Assembly (NCBI GenBank): GCA_020636905.1
Contig: JACJWX010000002.1
Span: 1-24,420 of the forward strand
DNA length: 24,420 nt
Reading direction: 5' to 3'
From: Actinomycetota bacterium
GTDB lineage: Bacteria > Actinomycetota > Thermoleophilia > Miltoncostaeales > Miltoncostaeaceae
Part shown: positions 14,907 to 22,577 of the stretch, in pieces
Layout: each line of letters starts with the position of its first letter
How positions within the stretch are numbered: the first letter of the stretch is position 1
The notes under the pieces: model-generated
Told to the model about the DNA's origin: nothing
The model's database searches: none
The model's input: only the letters and a program-made list of their open reading frames with translations
Translations under genes and position numbers: made by a program

Positions 14907-15643
14907 GGGATGACCACCGTGCCGCCGCCGGAGCGCTGGCGCTCGCGGGCGATGTAGCGGTCGACCAGCCGGGTGAGCGGCAGCGTGAAGATGAGGTAGA
15001 AGATCGCCGCGGCGGTGAGCGGCGTCGAGTTCAGCGTCTGCGCCTGGGCGTCGCGGGCGGCGCCCAGGACCTCGGACACGGCGATCGTCGAGAGCAGGGC
15101 GGTGTCCTTGCTGAGGATGATGAACTCGTTCATCAGGGGTGGGAGCACGCGCCGCACCGCCTGGGGGAGGACGATCCTGCCCAGGGTCTGCCGGTTGGAC
15201 ATCCCCAGGCTGCGAGCGGCCTCCACCTGGCCCCGTTCCACCGACTCGATCCCGGCCCGGAAGATCTCCGCCAGGTAGGCGGCGTACACCAGGCTCAGCG
15301 CCAGCACGCCGACCCAGAAGTCGCTGAGGCCCTCGAGGACCGGGATCCCCGAGAACGGCAGGCTCACGTACAGCAGCACGATCACGAGCAGCGCCGGGAG
15401 GCCGCGGAAGACGTCGATGTAGATGACCGCGACGGCCCGGAGGACCGCGAACCAGATGCGGCGCAGGCGGCCCGCGTGGGCGGTGCGGGCCTGGCGCAGG
15501 ATGGCGAACATCATCCCGGCGAGCGCGGCGAAGATCAGCGCGGTGAACGTGATCCGCACCGTGAGCAGGAACCCACGGGCGATGGTCCCGAGGTAGGGGC
15601 GGACGGCGTCCCACGAAAAGAACAGCTCGCGGATGGTGCCCAC
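14903..15643 (-). CDS. polar amino-acid ABC transporter permease
   Basis: A 246-residue inner-membrane permease of the His/Glu/Gln/Arg/opine family. It has about five hydrophobic segments, beginning at residues 20-48 and ending near 214-230. The EAA loop that contacts the ATPase is clear: EAARSLGMSNRQTLGRIVLPQA at about 141-162. Conserved FRGLPALLVIVLLY and AAYLAEIFRAGIESV blocks are typical. The GTG start at 15643 has AAAGGGG about 8 bases upstream. The gene begins 32 bases after the binding-protein stop and overlaps the ATPase gene by four bases. A single permease is present, so the channel is presumably a homodimer. Confidence 0.95.
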   Translation of the reverse strand: MGTIRELFFSWDAVRPYLGTIARGFLLTVRITFTALIFAALAGMMFAILRQARTAHAGRLRRIWFAVLRAVAVIYIDVFRGLPALLVIVLLYVSLPFSGIPVLEGLSDFWVGVLALSLVYAAYLAEIFRAGIESVERGQVEAARSLGMSNRQTLGRIVLPQAVRRVLPPLMNEFIILSKDTALLSTIAVSEVLGAARDAQAQTLNSTPLTAAAIFYLIFTLPLTRLVDRYIARERQRSGGGTVVIP

Positions 15644-15675
15644 GCCGTCGCCCCTTTCCTCAGATGGTCAGTCGC

Positions 15676-16524
15676 TCAGGACGTCGGCGGCGCCTCGTTG
15701 AACCACGTCTCGTAGATCTTCGCGTACGTGCCGTCGTCCTTCACCTTCTGCAACCCGGCGTTGAACGCCTCCTGCAGCTTGGTGTTGTCCTGCGCGAACG
15801 CGAAGCCGTAGCTCTCCGACGGGCTGATCTTGGCGATCATCGTCAGCGCGGGCTTCTTGGTGGTCGCGAACGCCGAGATGGCGTAGTCGTTGACCACCGC
15901 GTCGGCCTTGCGGGCGGCGAGCGCGTTGAACGCGTCATCGATGATCTGGAACTGCTTGACCGTCGCGCCGGGGACCTTCGACGCGAGGTCGGCACCGGTG
16001 GTGCCGCGCTGCACGGCGAGCGTCTTGCCCTCGAGCGCCGTCGAGGCCGCTTCGGGAGTGATCGTCTGGCCGGTCAGGCTGTCGAGGCCCTGCATGTCAT
16101 CGGTGCGCACCATGATCGACTGGTTCGCCTCGAAGTACGGGTCGCTGAAGAGCACCGTCTTCTTGCGCTCGTCGGTGATCGTGATCGACGACGCGGCCAT
16201 GTCGAAGCGCTTCTGCGCGGTCGACGTGAAGATCGTGTCGAAGCGCTCCTTCTTGAAGGTGACGTCGGTGACCCCGAACGTTGCGGCGATGGCCTTCACC
16301 AGGTCGACGTCGAAGCCCTTGGCCTCGTCGGAACCGGGGTCGGTGAACTCGAACGGGGCGTAGGGGATGTCGCTCCCCACGACGAGCTTGCCGGGGGTCT
16401 GGAGCCCGAGGTCGGCTCCGGCGGCGGAGGCCGTCTCAGCCCCACCGCTGTCGTCGCCGCAGCCGGCGAACGCGAGTACGAGTGCCGCCAGCGCGGCCAG
16501 CAGAGCGAGGTGCCATCTGCGCAT
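15676..16524 (-). CDS. amino-acid ABC transporter substrate-binding lipoprotein
   Basis: A 282-residue family-3 solute-binding protein. A lipoprotein signal ends in AFAGC with the lipidated Cys22, so it is anchored on the outer face of the membrane. The mature protein starts with a disordered linker (DDSGGAETASAAG) and then the two-lobed fold: KLVVGSDIPYAPFEF (lobe 1 ligand site), KGFDVDLVKAIA, FDTIFTSTAQKRFDM, DPYFEANQSIMVR, and the hinge/second lobe GKTLAVQRGTTGADLA (ligand-contacting Arg and Thr). The conserved C-terminal DGTYAKIYETWF closes the fold. The start is supported by AAAGGGA about 8 bases upstream and a promoter-like pair beyond. The ligand is probably a polar amino acid; which one cannot be decided. 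Confidence 0.95.
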   Translation of the reverse strand: MRRWHLALLAALAALVLAFAGCGDDSGGAETASAAGADLGLQTPGKLVVGSDIPYAPFEFTDPGSDEAKGFDVDLVKAIAATFGVTDVTFKKERFDTIFTSTAQKRFDMAASSITITDERKKTVLFSDPYFEANQSIMVRTDDMQGLDSLTGQTITPEAASTALEGKTLAVQRGTTGADLASKVPGATVKQFQIIDDAFNALAARKADAVVNDYAISAFATTKKPALTMIAKISPSESYGFAFAQDNTKLQEAFNAGLQKVKDDGTYAKIYETWFNEAPPTS

Positions 16525-16570
16525 GTCTGGGTCCCTTTCGCGAGGGGTTGTCGGGGTGTCCCCCCCGGGG

Positions 16571-16600
16571 AACCTACAGCGGCGCGCTCCCGGCGTTCCA
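16571..16600 (-). promoter_or_regulatory. promoter candidate for the amino-acid importer
   Basis: On the minus strand: TGGAAC (-35-like, 16595-16600), an 18-base spacer, then TAGGTT (-10-like, 16571-16576). It lies about 46 bases before the binding-protein ATG. It would let the importer be transcribed apart from the hflX genes upstream. Confidence 0.4.
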
Positions 16601-16616
16601 GGGGCAGCCGACCCGT

Positions 16617-16892
16617 TCAGTCCGGCTCGACCTCGTCGACCTCGCGGCGGAGCTCCAGCCGGCGCTCGGGCGACACGTCGATCCAGTCGATGTCGTTGAT
16701 CGCCCCTTCGAGTGCCCACAGCAGGATGAGCGTGACGTCCCAGGGCCTCCATGCCTTGATCATGCGGTAGGCCTCGGCCGCGCCGACGCGGCGCAGCCGC
16801 TCCGGACTGTCGATGCCGACCTCGGTGAGCCACTTCGCGGTCGTCGGCCCGATGTTGCGCATGCCCTCCGGCGCGCCGGTGCCGGGGCTCAT
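16617..16892 (-). CDS. TfoX C-terminal-domain protein
   Basis: A 91-residue protein consisting only of the TfoX/Sxy C-terminal domain, a helix-hairpin-helix-like fold. The family pattern is visible: MRNIGPTTAKWLTEVGI (11-27), RLRRVGAAEAYRMIK (32-46), then LILLWALEGAINDIDW (55-70). In enterobacteria and Haemophilus, TfoX/Sxy proteins promote competence gene expression, but stand-alone C-terminal domains like this one are widespread and mostly uncharacterised. Its ATG overlaps the hflX stop by four bases (ATGA), so it is translated with HflX. A role tied to HflX is therefore as likely as one in DNA uptake. The last 20 residues are highly charged. Confidence 0.85.
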   Translation of the reverse strand: MSPGTGAPEGMRNIGPTTAKWLTEVGIDSPERLRRVGAAEAYRMIKAWRPWDVTLILLWALEGAINDIDWIDVSPERRLELRREVDEVEPD

Positions 16893-18307
16893 GCGGCCGA
16901 CCCGTCCGTGCGCAGTCCCAGGCGGGTGCTGAGCGCCGTCTCCAGGCGGCGTGCGGCAGGCACGGGGAGGTAGGCCGTCATGCGCAGGCCGACGTCGGTC
17001 GACTCCTCGTGCACCTCGCGGCCGTCACGATAGATCTCCGACACCAGATCGCCCGCGGCCCACGGGATGACGACGTCGATCGGCGTGTGTCGCGCGCGCG
17101 CCAGGTCGGCGAGCCGGTCGCGGAGCTCCTCGAGACCCTGCCCGGTGATCGACGAGGTGAGCATCGCCGACGCGGCTCGGCCCCGGAGCGCCGCGATCTC
17201 GGACTCCGTCAGGAGATCCACCTTGTTCATGACCTGGATGCGTGGAATCGACCCCGCGCCGATCTCGTCGAGGACCTCGTCGACCGCGATCGCCTGCGCG
17301 TCGCGACGATGTTCCGGCTGTGAGGCGTCGGCGACACAGAGGACCAGGTCCGCCTCGCGCACCTCGTCGAGGGTGCTCTGGAAGGCCTCGACGAGCTGGT
17401 GGGGGAGCGAGCGGATGAACCCGACGGTGTCCGACAGCAGGATGGTGTATTCGCCGTGGGCGATGGTCCTGGTGGTCGGGTCGAGCGTCTCGAAAAGTGC
17501 GTCGTTGACGTCGACTCCCGCGCCCGAGAGCGCGTTCATGAGGCTCGACTTGCCGGCGTTGGTGTAGCCCGCGAGGGCCACACGCGGGATCCCCGAGGCC
17601 AGCCGCCGATCGCGCATCACCGTTCGCGAGGTGTCCAGGTCGCGGAGGCGTCTCCGCAGCACGCCCATCCGGTTCCTGAGCAGCCGCCGGTCGGATTCGA
17701 GCTGCGTTTCGCCGGGTCCGCGGGTGCCGACTCCACCGCCGAGGCGTTCCAGGTGCTGCCACAGGCCCTCCTGGCGGGAGTACGAGTACTCCAGCTGTGC
17801 AAGCTCAACCTGAAGTTTACCCTCAGCTGTTGTCGCATGAAGCGCGAAAATGTCGAGGATCACGGCCGTCCGGTCGACCACCCGGACGCCGAGGCGGTCT
17901 TCGAGGGTGCGCTGCTGCCGCGGCGAGAGCTCGCCGTCGACGGCGACCACGTCGGGGCGCTCCTCCTTGACCAGCTCGATGACCTCCTCGAGCTTGCCCC
18001 GGCCCAGGTAGGACCGCTGGTCGGGTGTCGGGCGCTGCTGGACGACGCGGTGCTGCACGAGGGCGCCGGCCGTGCGGAGCAGCTCCGCCATCTCGGACAG
18101 GGAGTCCGCCGAGTCCTCGTCCGCCCTCGGGACCGACTGGATCAGGACCGCGCGCTCGGGACCCTGGCGCAGCGGCGGATCGTCGTGTTCGTCTCGCTGC
18201 GCACGTCCGCGGTACGTGCGCTGGAGGTCACGATCCTTGCCATGTTCGACGAAGCGGTCTTTCCCCACTCCACCTATTGTGCCCGTTCCGGCGGGCGGAA
18301 ACACCAC
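16889..18307 (-). CDS. hflX: ribosome-associated GTPase HflX
   Basis: A GTPase that binds the 50S subunit and splits or rescues stalled ribosomes under stress. The N-terminal HflX domain contains YLGRGKLEE (100-108), VDGELSPRQQRTLE (123-136) and the glycine-rich linker GGGVGTRGPGETQLE (190-204). The G domain has P-loop GYTNAGKS (247-254), switch II DTVGF (293-297) and NKVD (361-364). At 472 residues with the given start it is slightly longer than E. coli HflX (426). The first 50 residues are charged and poorly conserved-looking, so the true start may be a later GTG/ATG; the GTG at 18307 directly follows the lipoprotein stop with no gap. It is followed by the overlapping TfoX-domain gene. Confidence 0.95.
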   Translation of the reverse strand: MVFPPAGTGTIGGVGKDRFVEHGKDRDLQRTYRGRAQRDEHDDPPLRQGPERAVLIQSVPRADEDSADSLSEMAELLRTAGALVQHRVVQQRPTPDQRSYLGRGKLEEVIELVKEERPDVVAVDGELSPRQQRTLEDRLGVRVVDRTAVILDIFALHATTAEGKLQVELAQLEYSYSRQEGLWQHLERLGGGVGTRGPGETQLESDRRLLRNRMGVLRRRLRDLDTSRTVMRDRRLASGIPRVALAGYTNAGKSSLMNALSGAGVDVNDALFETLDPTTRTIAHGEYTILLSDTVGFIRSLPHQLVEAFQSTLDEVREADLVLCVADASQPEHRRDAQAIAVDEVLDEIGAGSIPRIQVMNKVDLLTESEIAALRGRAASAMLTSSITGQGLEELRDRLADLARARHTPIDVVIPWAAGDLVSEIYRDGREVHEESTDVGLRMTAYLPVPAARRLETALSTRLGLRTDGSAA

Positions 18308-18883
18308 TCACTCGTTCCGTGCCTCCTGGACGACGACCAGACGCTTCATCGCGGTCGTCACGGTCGCGTCGGGAATCGGGCCGTCGGCGGTGATGATGAT
18401 GGCGTTCGGTCCCACCGTGCGGGTCAGGACCCGCGTCCCGCCGTCGGCCCGTTCCCTGGCGCCCTGGCTGCCCGGGATCTGGCTCGGCGTCCACGCCGAG
18501 AGCCCCTGGTCGAGGTGATGCTGGGCCACCTGCAGCGCGAAGTTCGACGCAACCCCCCGCGTGGGCCAGACGGCGACGATCGCGGCCATCGTTCCGCCGC
18601 GCTTCCCCGTCCAGTTGCGCATCGCGACGTCCTCGACCCCGGCGTTGGTGAGCTGCTGGGCGGCATCCGGGTCGGCGGAGCCCAGCGCGGTCTCGACAAC
18701 CTCGTCGGTCTTCACCTTCCGTTCGGGCCGTGCGTCGATCAGCTCGCGGGGCGTGGGGAGGACGTGCAGCAGCTCGACCGGGTCGGCCTTGGCGCCGCCC
18801 TGGTCACGGGGGCCCTCCGGCCCGCATCCCGCGATCACCAGCACCATCGTCACGAGGAGGGGCGCCACCATACGAATGGTCAT
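18308..18883 (-). CDS. hypothetical lipoprotein
   Basis: A 191-residue predicted lipoprotein; the signal peptide ends in VIAGC, with Cys20 as the lipidated residue. I recognise no family. The mature part has a short Gly/Asp-rich linker, then a mixed alpha/beta domain with an AVWPTRGVASNFALQVAQHHLD helix region and a closing VGPNAIIITADGPIPDATVTTAMKRLVV stretch that looks like the end of a compact domain. The stop lies directly before the hflX start, so the two probably share an mRNA, although a cell-surface protein and a ribosome factor have no obvious link. The ATG is preceded at leaderless distance by a -10-like TACCCT and has no ribosome-binding site. Confidence 0.85.
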   Translation of the reverse strand: MTIRMVAPLLVTMVLVIAGCGPEGPRDQGGAKADPVELLHVLPTPRELIDARPERKVKTDEVVETALGSADPDAAQQLTNAGVEDVAMRNWTGKRGGTMAAIVAVWPTRGVASNFALQVAQHHLDQGLSAWTPSQIPGSQGARERADGGTRVLTRTVGPNAIIITADGPIPDATVTTAMKRLVVVQEARNE

Positions 18884-18889
18884 GGACGC

Positions 18890-18895
18890 AGGGTA
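18890..18895 (-). promoter_or_regulatory. -10 element, probable leaderless start of the lipoprotein-hflX operon
   Basis: On the minus strand TACCCT is followed by six bases and then the ATG at 18883, the distance expected between a -10 box and the first transcribed base. A TTGAGC lies 19 bases upstream of it, a plausible -35 with a long spacer. Confidence 0.45.
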
Positions 18896-18956
18896 GCGAC
18901 GCGGCTTTACTGAAGCTCAATCCGGAGTGTTCCGAATCCATGATCCTGATGGCTTC

Positions 18957-18962
18957 TATACT
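18957..18962 (+). promoter_or_regulatory. -10 element for htpX
   Basis: TATACT, five of six bases of the housekeeping consensus, lies 57 bases before the htpX ATG. Transcription would start near 18969. The -35 region is weak. It is in a conspicuously AT-richer patch between divergent genes. Confidence 0.5.
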
Positions 18963-19019
18963 CGAAAGGCGCATCAGCAACGGCTCGATGCGGCATCACA
19001 TGCCAGTTCAGGAGGATCG

Positions 19020-19904
19020 ATGAACCCCACCGCCCGGACCGCCGGGAACACCTTCAAGACCTTCGCCCTCATGGGTGCGCTCACCGCCCTGCTGCTGGTG
19101 ATCGGGCAGCTCGTGGGTGGCGGCACAGGCCTGATGTTCTTCGCGATCATCGCCATCGGGTTCAACTTCTTCGCCTACTGGTTCAGCGGCCCGATGGCCC
19201 TCAAGATGAGCCGCGCCCAGGAGGTCTCCGAGCAGCAGGCGCCCGAGCTCCATCACATGGTCGCCACGCTCTCGGCTCGGGCCGGCATCCCGAAGCCGAA
19301 GGTCTACATGACCCCGGCCGAGCAGCCGAACGCATTCGCCACGGGGCGCAATCCGAAGCATGCGGCCGTCGCGGTCACCCAGGGGCTCATGCAGCAGCTC
19401 ACCCCGCGCGAGGTCGAAGGGGTCATCGCCCACGAACTCGCGCACGTCAAGAACCGCGACATCCTCATCGCGAGCGTTGCGGCGATGATCGCCGGTGCCA
19501 TCTCGGCCATCGTCAACTTCCTGCAGTTCTCGCTGCTCTTCGGTGGTGGCGACGACGACGGCAACCCGCTCGGGCTCATCGGCTCGATCGCCGCGATCAT
19601 CCTGGCGCCCATCGCCGCGATGGTCGTCCAGATGGCGATCTCGCGTCAGCGCGAGTACATCGCCGACGCGACCGGCGCCCGGTTCCTGGGTGACCCGATG
19701 CCCCTTGCGGATGCGCTGGTACGGCTCCACCAGGGGGCTCACGCAATCCCGATGAACGTGAACCAGGCGGCGGCGCCGCTCTACATCGTCAATCCGCTCT
19801 CCGGTTTCGGCCGCAAGATGTCGGGCCTGTTCTCCACCCATCCCCCGATGGAGGAGCGCGTCCGCCGTCTCCGCGCCATGTCCGTAAGTCGTACGATCAG
19901 CTAA
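19020..19904 (+). CDS. htpX: M48-family membrane zinc protease HtpX
   Basis: A 294-residue membrane protease of family M48B that degrades damaged or misfolded membrane proteins during envelope or heat stress. Two hydrophobic segments near the N-terminus (17-33, 38-56) and two around 152-172 and 184-206 anchor it. The zinc site is IAHELAHVKNRD (His138, Glu139, His142) with the third ligand Glu212 in SRQREYIADATGA. The conserved PKPKVYMTPAEQPNAFATGR block (91-110) and the C-terminal STHPPMEERVRRLR are typical. The length is normal. The ATG follows GGAGGA by 4-5 bases. An 88-residue protein gene follows after 24 bases, probably in the same operon. Confidence 0.96.
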   Translation: MNPTARTAGNTFKTFALMGALTALLLVIGQLVGGGTGLMFFAIIAIGFNFFAYWFSGPMALKMSRAQEVSEQQAPELHHMVATLSARAGIPKPKVYMTPAEQPNAFATGRNPKHAAVAVTQGLMQQLTPREVEGVIAHELAHVKNRDILIASVAAMIAGAISAIVNFLQFSLLFGGGDDDGNPLGLIGSIAAIILAPIAAMVVQMAISRQREYIADATGARFLGDPMPLADALVRLHQGAHAIPMNVNQAAAPLYIVNPLSGFGRKMSGLFSTHPPMEERVRRLRAMSVSRTIS

Positions 19905-19928
19905 GCACAACCCGAATTGGGGGACACC

Positions 19929-20195
19929 ATGGGACTTCAAGACGAGATCGCAAAACTGGTCAATAGCGAGTCAGCGGCGCACAAGCGCATGGTCGACTAC
20001 GTGCTCCGGCAGATCTCGGCGGACCGACCGCTCTCAGAGATTCTGGAGGACCCGTACCTCACGAATCGGCTCACGCACATGGATCGACGCGCGATCCTCG
20101 AGGAACCCGCGGTGATCGAGGCGGTCAGCGATGACGTCCTCAACGACATGCGCCGTGAGCTCGAGGAAACGTTGGGCGGGGCGACACACGCCTAG
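19929..20195 (+). CDS. small acidic helical hypothetical protein
   Basis: An 88-residue soluble protein without signal or membrane segment, which I do not recognise. It looks all-helical: residues 1-30 (LQDEIAKLVN...MVDYVLRQIS), a central SEILEDPYLTNRL, and 59-83 (EPAVIEAVSDDVLNDMRRELEETL). The ATG at 19929 is preferred because GGGGGAC lies just before it; a GTG-like upstream codon at 19917 would swallow that site. It is 24 bases behind htpX, so it may be a partner or regulator of that protease, but that is inference from position only. Confidence 0.8.
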   Translation: MGLQDEIAKLVNSESAAHKRMVDYVLRQISADRPLSEILEDPYLTNRLTHMDRRAILEEPAVIEAVSDDVLNDMRRELEETLGGATHA

Positions 20196-20301
20196 TCGGG
20201 TACTGTTCACCGGGAAAACCGGGACAACCTGACATTGCGGCTCCTGGGCGTGGTCCCCTCGCCCGACGCATGTTCAAGACGGGTGAGGCACGCCGCCGGT
20301 C

Positions 20302-21747
20302 ATGCGGGAGTTCTTCCAACAAAACTCGACGATCATCCTGTTCGCCCACGGGTTGGTCTTCTTCTCGCTCGGATTCGCCATCTGGCTGCAGCGGCGTCGC
20401 GCGAGCAGGCTCGTGCTTCCGAACGCGCTGATCTGGCTGGCCGCGTACGCCTGCGTCGAGGCGTTCGCGGTCTGGGGCCGCGCGTTCATCCCAATCCAGC
20501 GGACCTACCTCGACTCCGGGATCATCGACGTACTCCAGGTGGTCCGGGCGGGACTGCAGATCGTGGCGTTTCTGCTCCTGCTGCGGTTCGGGCTTCGGCT
20601 GCTCGTGCGCCAGCGTCGCCGGCGCACGGTCCTCGTGGGCGTCGTCGGCCTGGTGGGCGTGGGCATCCTGCTGGGCAACGCATCGCTCGCCGGGGCCCTG
20701 GACTGGAACATCGACGAGTGGGAGAACTCGGTCGACGCCGCCGGCCGGCTGCTCATCCTGCTTCCGGCCATCGCGCTGTCGGCGGCCGGGGTCTGGCGGC
20801 AGCGCGCCGAGCTGGCGGCCGCCGGGATGACCGGGATCAATCCGTTCGCCGCGGCGGCGGCCGCCGTGCTCATCGTCTACGGGTTCGTGGCGGGCCTGAT
20901 CCTCGACCCGGCGCCCTGGGTGCCGAACGCGTTCCAGGACACCAGCTTCTTCACCGCGACGGCGGTACCGATCTCGGCACTGCGGGGCCTCGTCGGGCTC
21001 GCGCTCCTCGTGGTGGCGGTCAAGCTCCTGGAGATCTTCGAGGTCGAAGCCAAGCAGCGACTCGACGCCCTCGAACGGTCGCGCGCCGTCGCCGAGGAAC
21101 GATCCCGCTTCCGCCGCGACCTCCACGACGGCACGATCCAGTCGATCTATGCGGCGGCCCTCCACCTGGAGGCCATCTCACTGCGACTCGGCGATCAACA
21201 GATCCGCGGTGAGGTCCGCGAGGTGGTCACCGAGCTGAACACCGTCACCGACGACATCCGGCGCTACATCGTCGACCTGTCGCGGACCCCCGACACCCCC
21301 TCGTGCATCGCCGACCTGCTGAACGCGCTGGCGGGGGAGATGCAGATCGAGACCGGGATCCCGATCAGATTCACGGCCGGGGGCATCAACGCCGCCGGGC
21401 CGATTCCGGACGGCGCCAGCCGCCATCTGGAGCAGATCCTCCGAGAAGCCCTGTCCAACGCGCTTCGGCACGCCAACTCTGGAAGCATCGACGTCTCGCT
21501 GGCGTTCGCCGCCGACGAACTCGAGCTCGTCGTGCGCGATGACGGCAGCGGGCTGGACGGACGCGACCCGGCCGGTGGCGGGCAGGGCCTCCGGAACATG
21601 GGCGAGCGGGCCAGACGGCTCGGAGGCCGGCTCACCATCGACGGTGGCGCCCACGGCACCCGGCTGGTCGTCTCCGTCCCGCTCGACTCGGATGTTCCCG
21701 AACCGACTCCCGATTCCCAACCAATTCCCGAGGTGGTATCCCCATGA
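20302..21747 (+). CDS. membrane sensor histidine kinase (NarL-partner, HisKA_3 type)
   Basis: A 481-residue kinase. Residues 1-245 hold about seven hydrophobic segments (roughly 10-30, 40-58, 74-98, 108-126, 147-165, 184-202, 222-243), an uncharacterised membrane sensor without a large extracellular loop. A short coiled coil (245-268) leads to the HisKA_3 box with phospho-acceptor His275 in RRDLHDGTIQ. The ATPase domain has the N-box EALSNALRHAN (Asn386) and glycine boxes DDGSGLDG and GGQGLRNMGERA. The ATG is the first start after an in-frame stop at 20284-20286; the nearest ribosome-binding-like GAGG is distant, so translation may be weak. It overlaps the regulator gene by four bases (ATGA). 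The stimulus is unknown. Confidence 0.94.
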   Translation: MREFFQQNSTIILFAHGLVFFSLGFAIWLQRRRASRLVLPNALIWLAAYACVEAFAVWGRAFIPIQRTYLDSGIIDVLQVVRAGLQIVAFLLLLRFGLRLLVRQRRRRTVLVGVVGLVGVGILLGNASLAGALDWNIDEWENSVDAAGRLLILLPAIALSAAGVWRQRAELAAAGMTGINPFAAAAAAVLIVYGFVAGLILDPAPWVPNAFQDTSFFTATAVPISALRGLVGLALLVVAVKLLEIFEVEAKQRLDALERSRAVAEERSRFRRDLHDGTIQSIYAAALHLEAISLRLGDQQIRGEVREVVTELNTVTDDIRRYIVDLSRTPDTPSCIADLLNALAGEMQIETGIPIRFTAGGINAAGPIPDGASRHLEQILREALSNALRHANSGSIDVSLAFAADELELVVRDDGSGLDGRDPAGGGQGLRNMGERARRLGGRLTIDGGAHGTRLVVSVPLDSDVPEPTPDSQPIPEVVSP

Positions 21748-22415
21748 GTTCCGCCAAGAACGAGTCGATCCGCGTGCTGGTCGTCGACGATCACGCCGTG
21801 GTCCGAATCGGGTTGAAGACCCTGCTCTCGAACACCAGCGGCTTTCGGGTGGTCGGAGAGGCCGGCAACGTCGCCGACGCTGTCAGCCAGGTCGCGCAGG
21901 TCCGGCCCGACGTGGTCCTGATGGACGTCCGGCTCCCGGACGGTTCCGGCGTCGAGGCGTGCCGCCGCATCAAGGCCGACAACCCCGAGGTCCGCGTGGT
22001 GATGCTCACCTCGTACCAGGACGAGGAGGCCATCGTCGGCGCGGTCATGGCCGGGGCCTCCGGGTACCTCCTCAAGCAGGCCGATTCGGACCGCCTCACC
22101 CAGGCCATCCGGGATGCCGCCGAAGGGGAGAGCACACTCGATCCCCGCGCCGCCGGCACCCTGCTGTCGCAGTTCCGTGAACTCTCCGCCAAGCAGGCCG
22201 AGGCTGAACTCGCGGGACTCACCGATCGCGAGCGGCGGATGCTCGCCCTGATCGCCGAGGGTTACACCAACCGGGCGATCGGCGAGGTGCTGCACCTCTC
22301 CGAGAAGACCGTGCGCAACCACGTGAGCCAGCTCCTTCGCAAGCTCGGCTTCCAGCGCCGCTCGCAGGCTGCGGCCTGGGCCGGACAGCGCCGGCTGGAG
22401 CTGCCGCCCGCCTGA
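21744..22415 (+). CDS. NarL/FixJ-family response regulator, DevR/DosR-like
   Basis: A 223-residue two-domain regulator. The receiver has acidic pocket Asp15-Asp16, phospho-acceptor Asp61 in LMDVRLPDGSG, Thr89 in MLTSYQDEEA and Lys111 in YLLKQ. The LuxR-type helix-turn-helix is at about 158-212: LTDRERRMLALIAEGYTNRAIGE, then LSEKTVRNHVSQLLRKLG. Recalled side by side with mycobacterial DosR, both the receiver (DVRLPDG, ASGY) and the DNA-binding domain (EKTV, QLL-KLG, QAA) look closely alike. Its start overlaps the kinase stop by four bases, so the pair forms one two-component system. No dormancy or redox target genes adjoin it. A hairpin follows the stop. Confidence 0.96.
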   Translation: MSSAKNESIRVLVVDDHAVVRIGLKTLLSNTSGFRVVGEAGNVADAVSQVAQVRPDVVLMDVRLPDGSGVEACRRIKADNPEVRVVMLTSYQDEEAIVGAVMAGASGYLLKQADSDRLTQAIRDAAEGESTLDPRAAGTLLSQFRELSAKQAEAELAGLTDRERRMLALIAEGYTNRAIGEVLHLSEKTVRNHVSQLLRKLGFQRRSQAAAWAGQRRLELPPA

Positions 22416-22423
22416 TCGCGGGC

Positions 22424-22453
22424 CCGGTTCGGGAGCGCACAGCTCCCGCCCGG
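22424..22453 (+). terminator. hairpin terminator after the two-component operon
   Basis: A 7-bp perfect stem (22430-22436 with 22442-22448, 5-base loop) flanked by short outer CCGG arms begins 9 bases beyond the regulator stop. No U-tract. It separates the two-component genes from the parA-ftsZ pair. The rest of the gap to 22577 has no gene and no clear promoter. Confidence 0.6.
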
Positions 22454-22577
22454 TGCTCCACGGAGTCGGCCAGATCGCTCGAAGGTCCGCGACGGCCCCG
22501 GTGGTGAGAGGAATTCTCCACTCCGGGGCGAAGCTCCGACGGCAGAACACCGAAACGTCCGTCGAAGGCGATCGAAC

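Noticed and set aside
17399..18913. 504-residue plus-strand frame opposite hflX and the lipoprotein gene
   Set aside because: Antisense shadow; hflX with all GTPase motifs is the real gene.
22454..22577. parS or replication-origin site near parA
   Set aside because: No sequence resembling the known parS palindrome and no DnaA boxes or parB seen.
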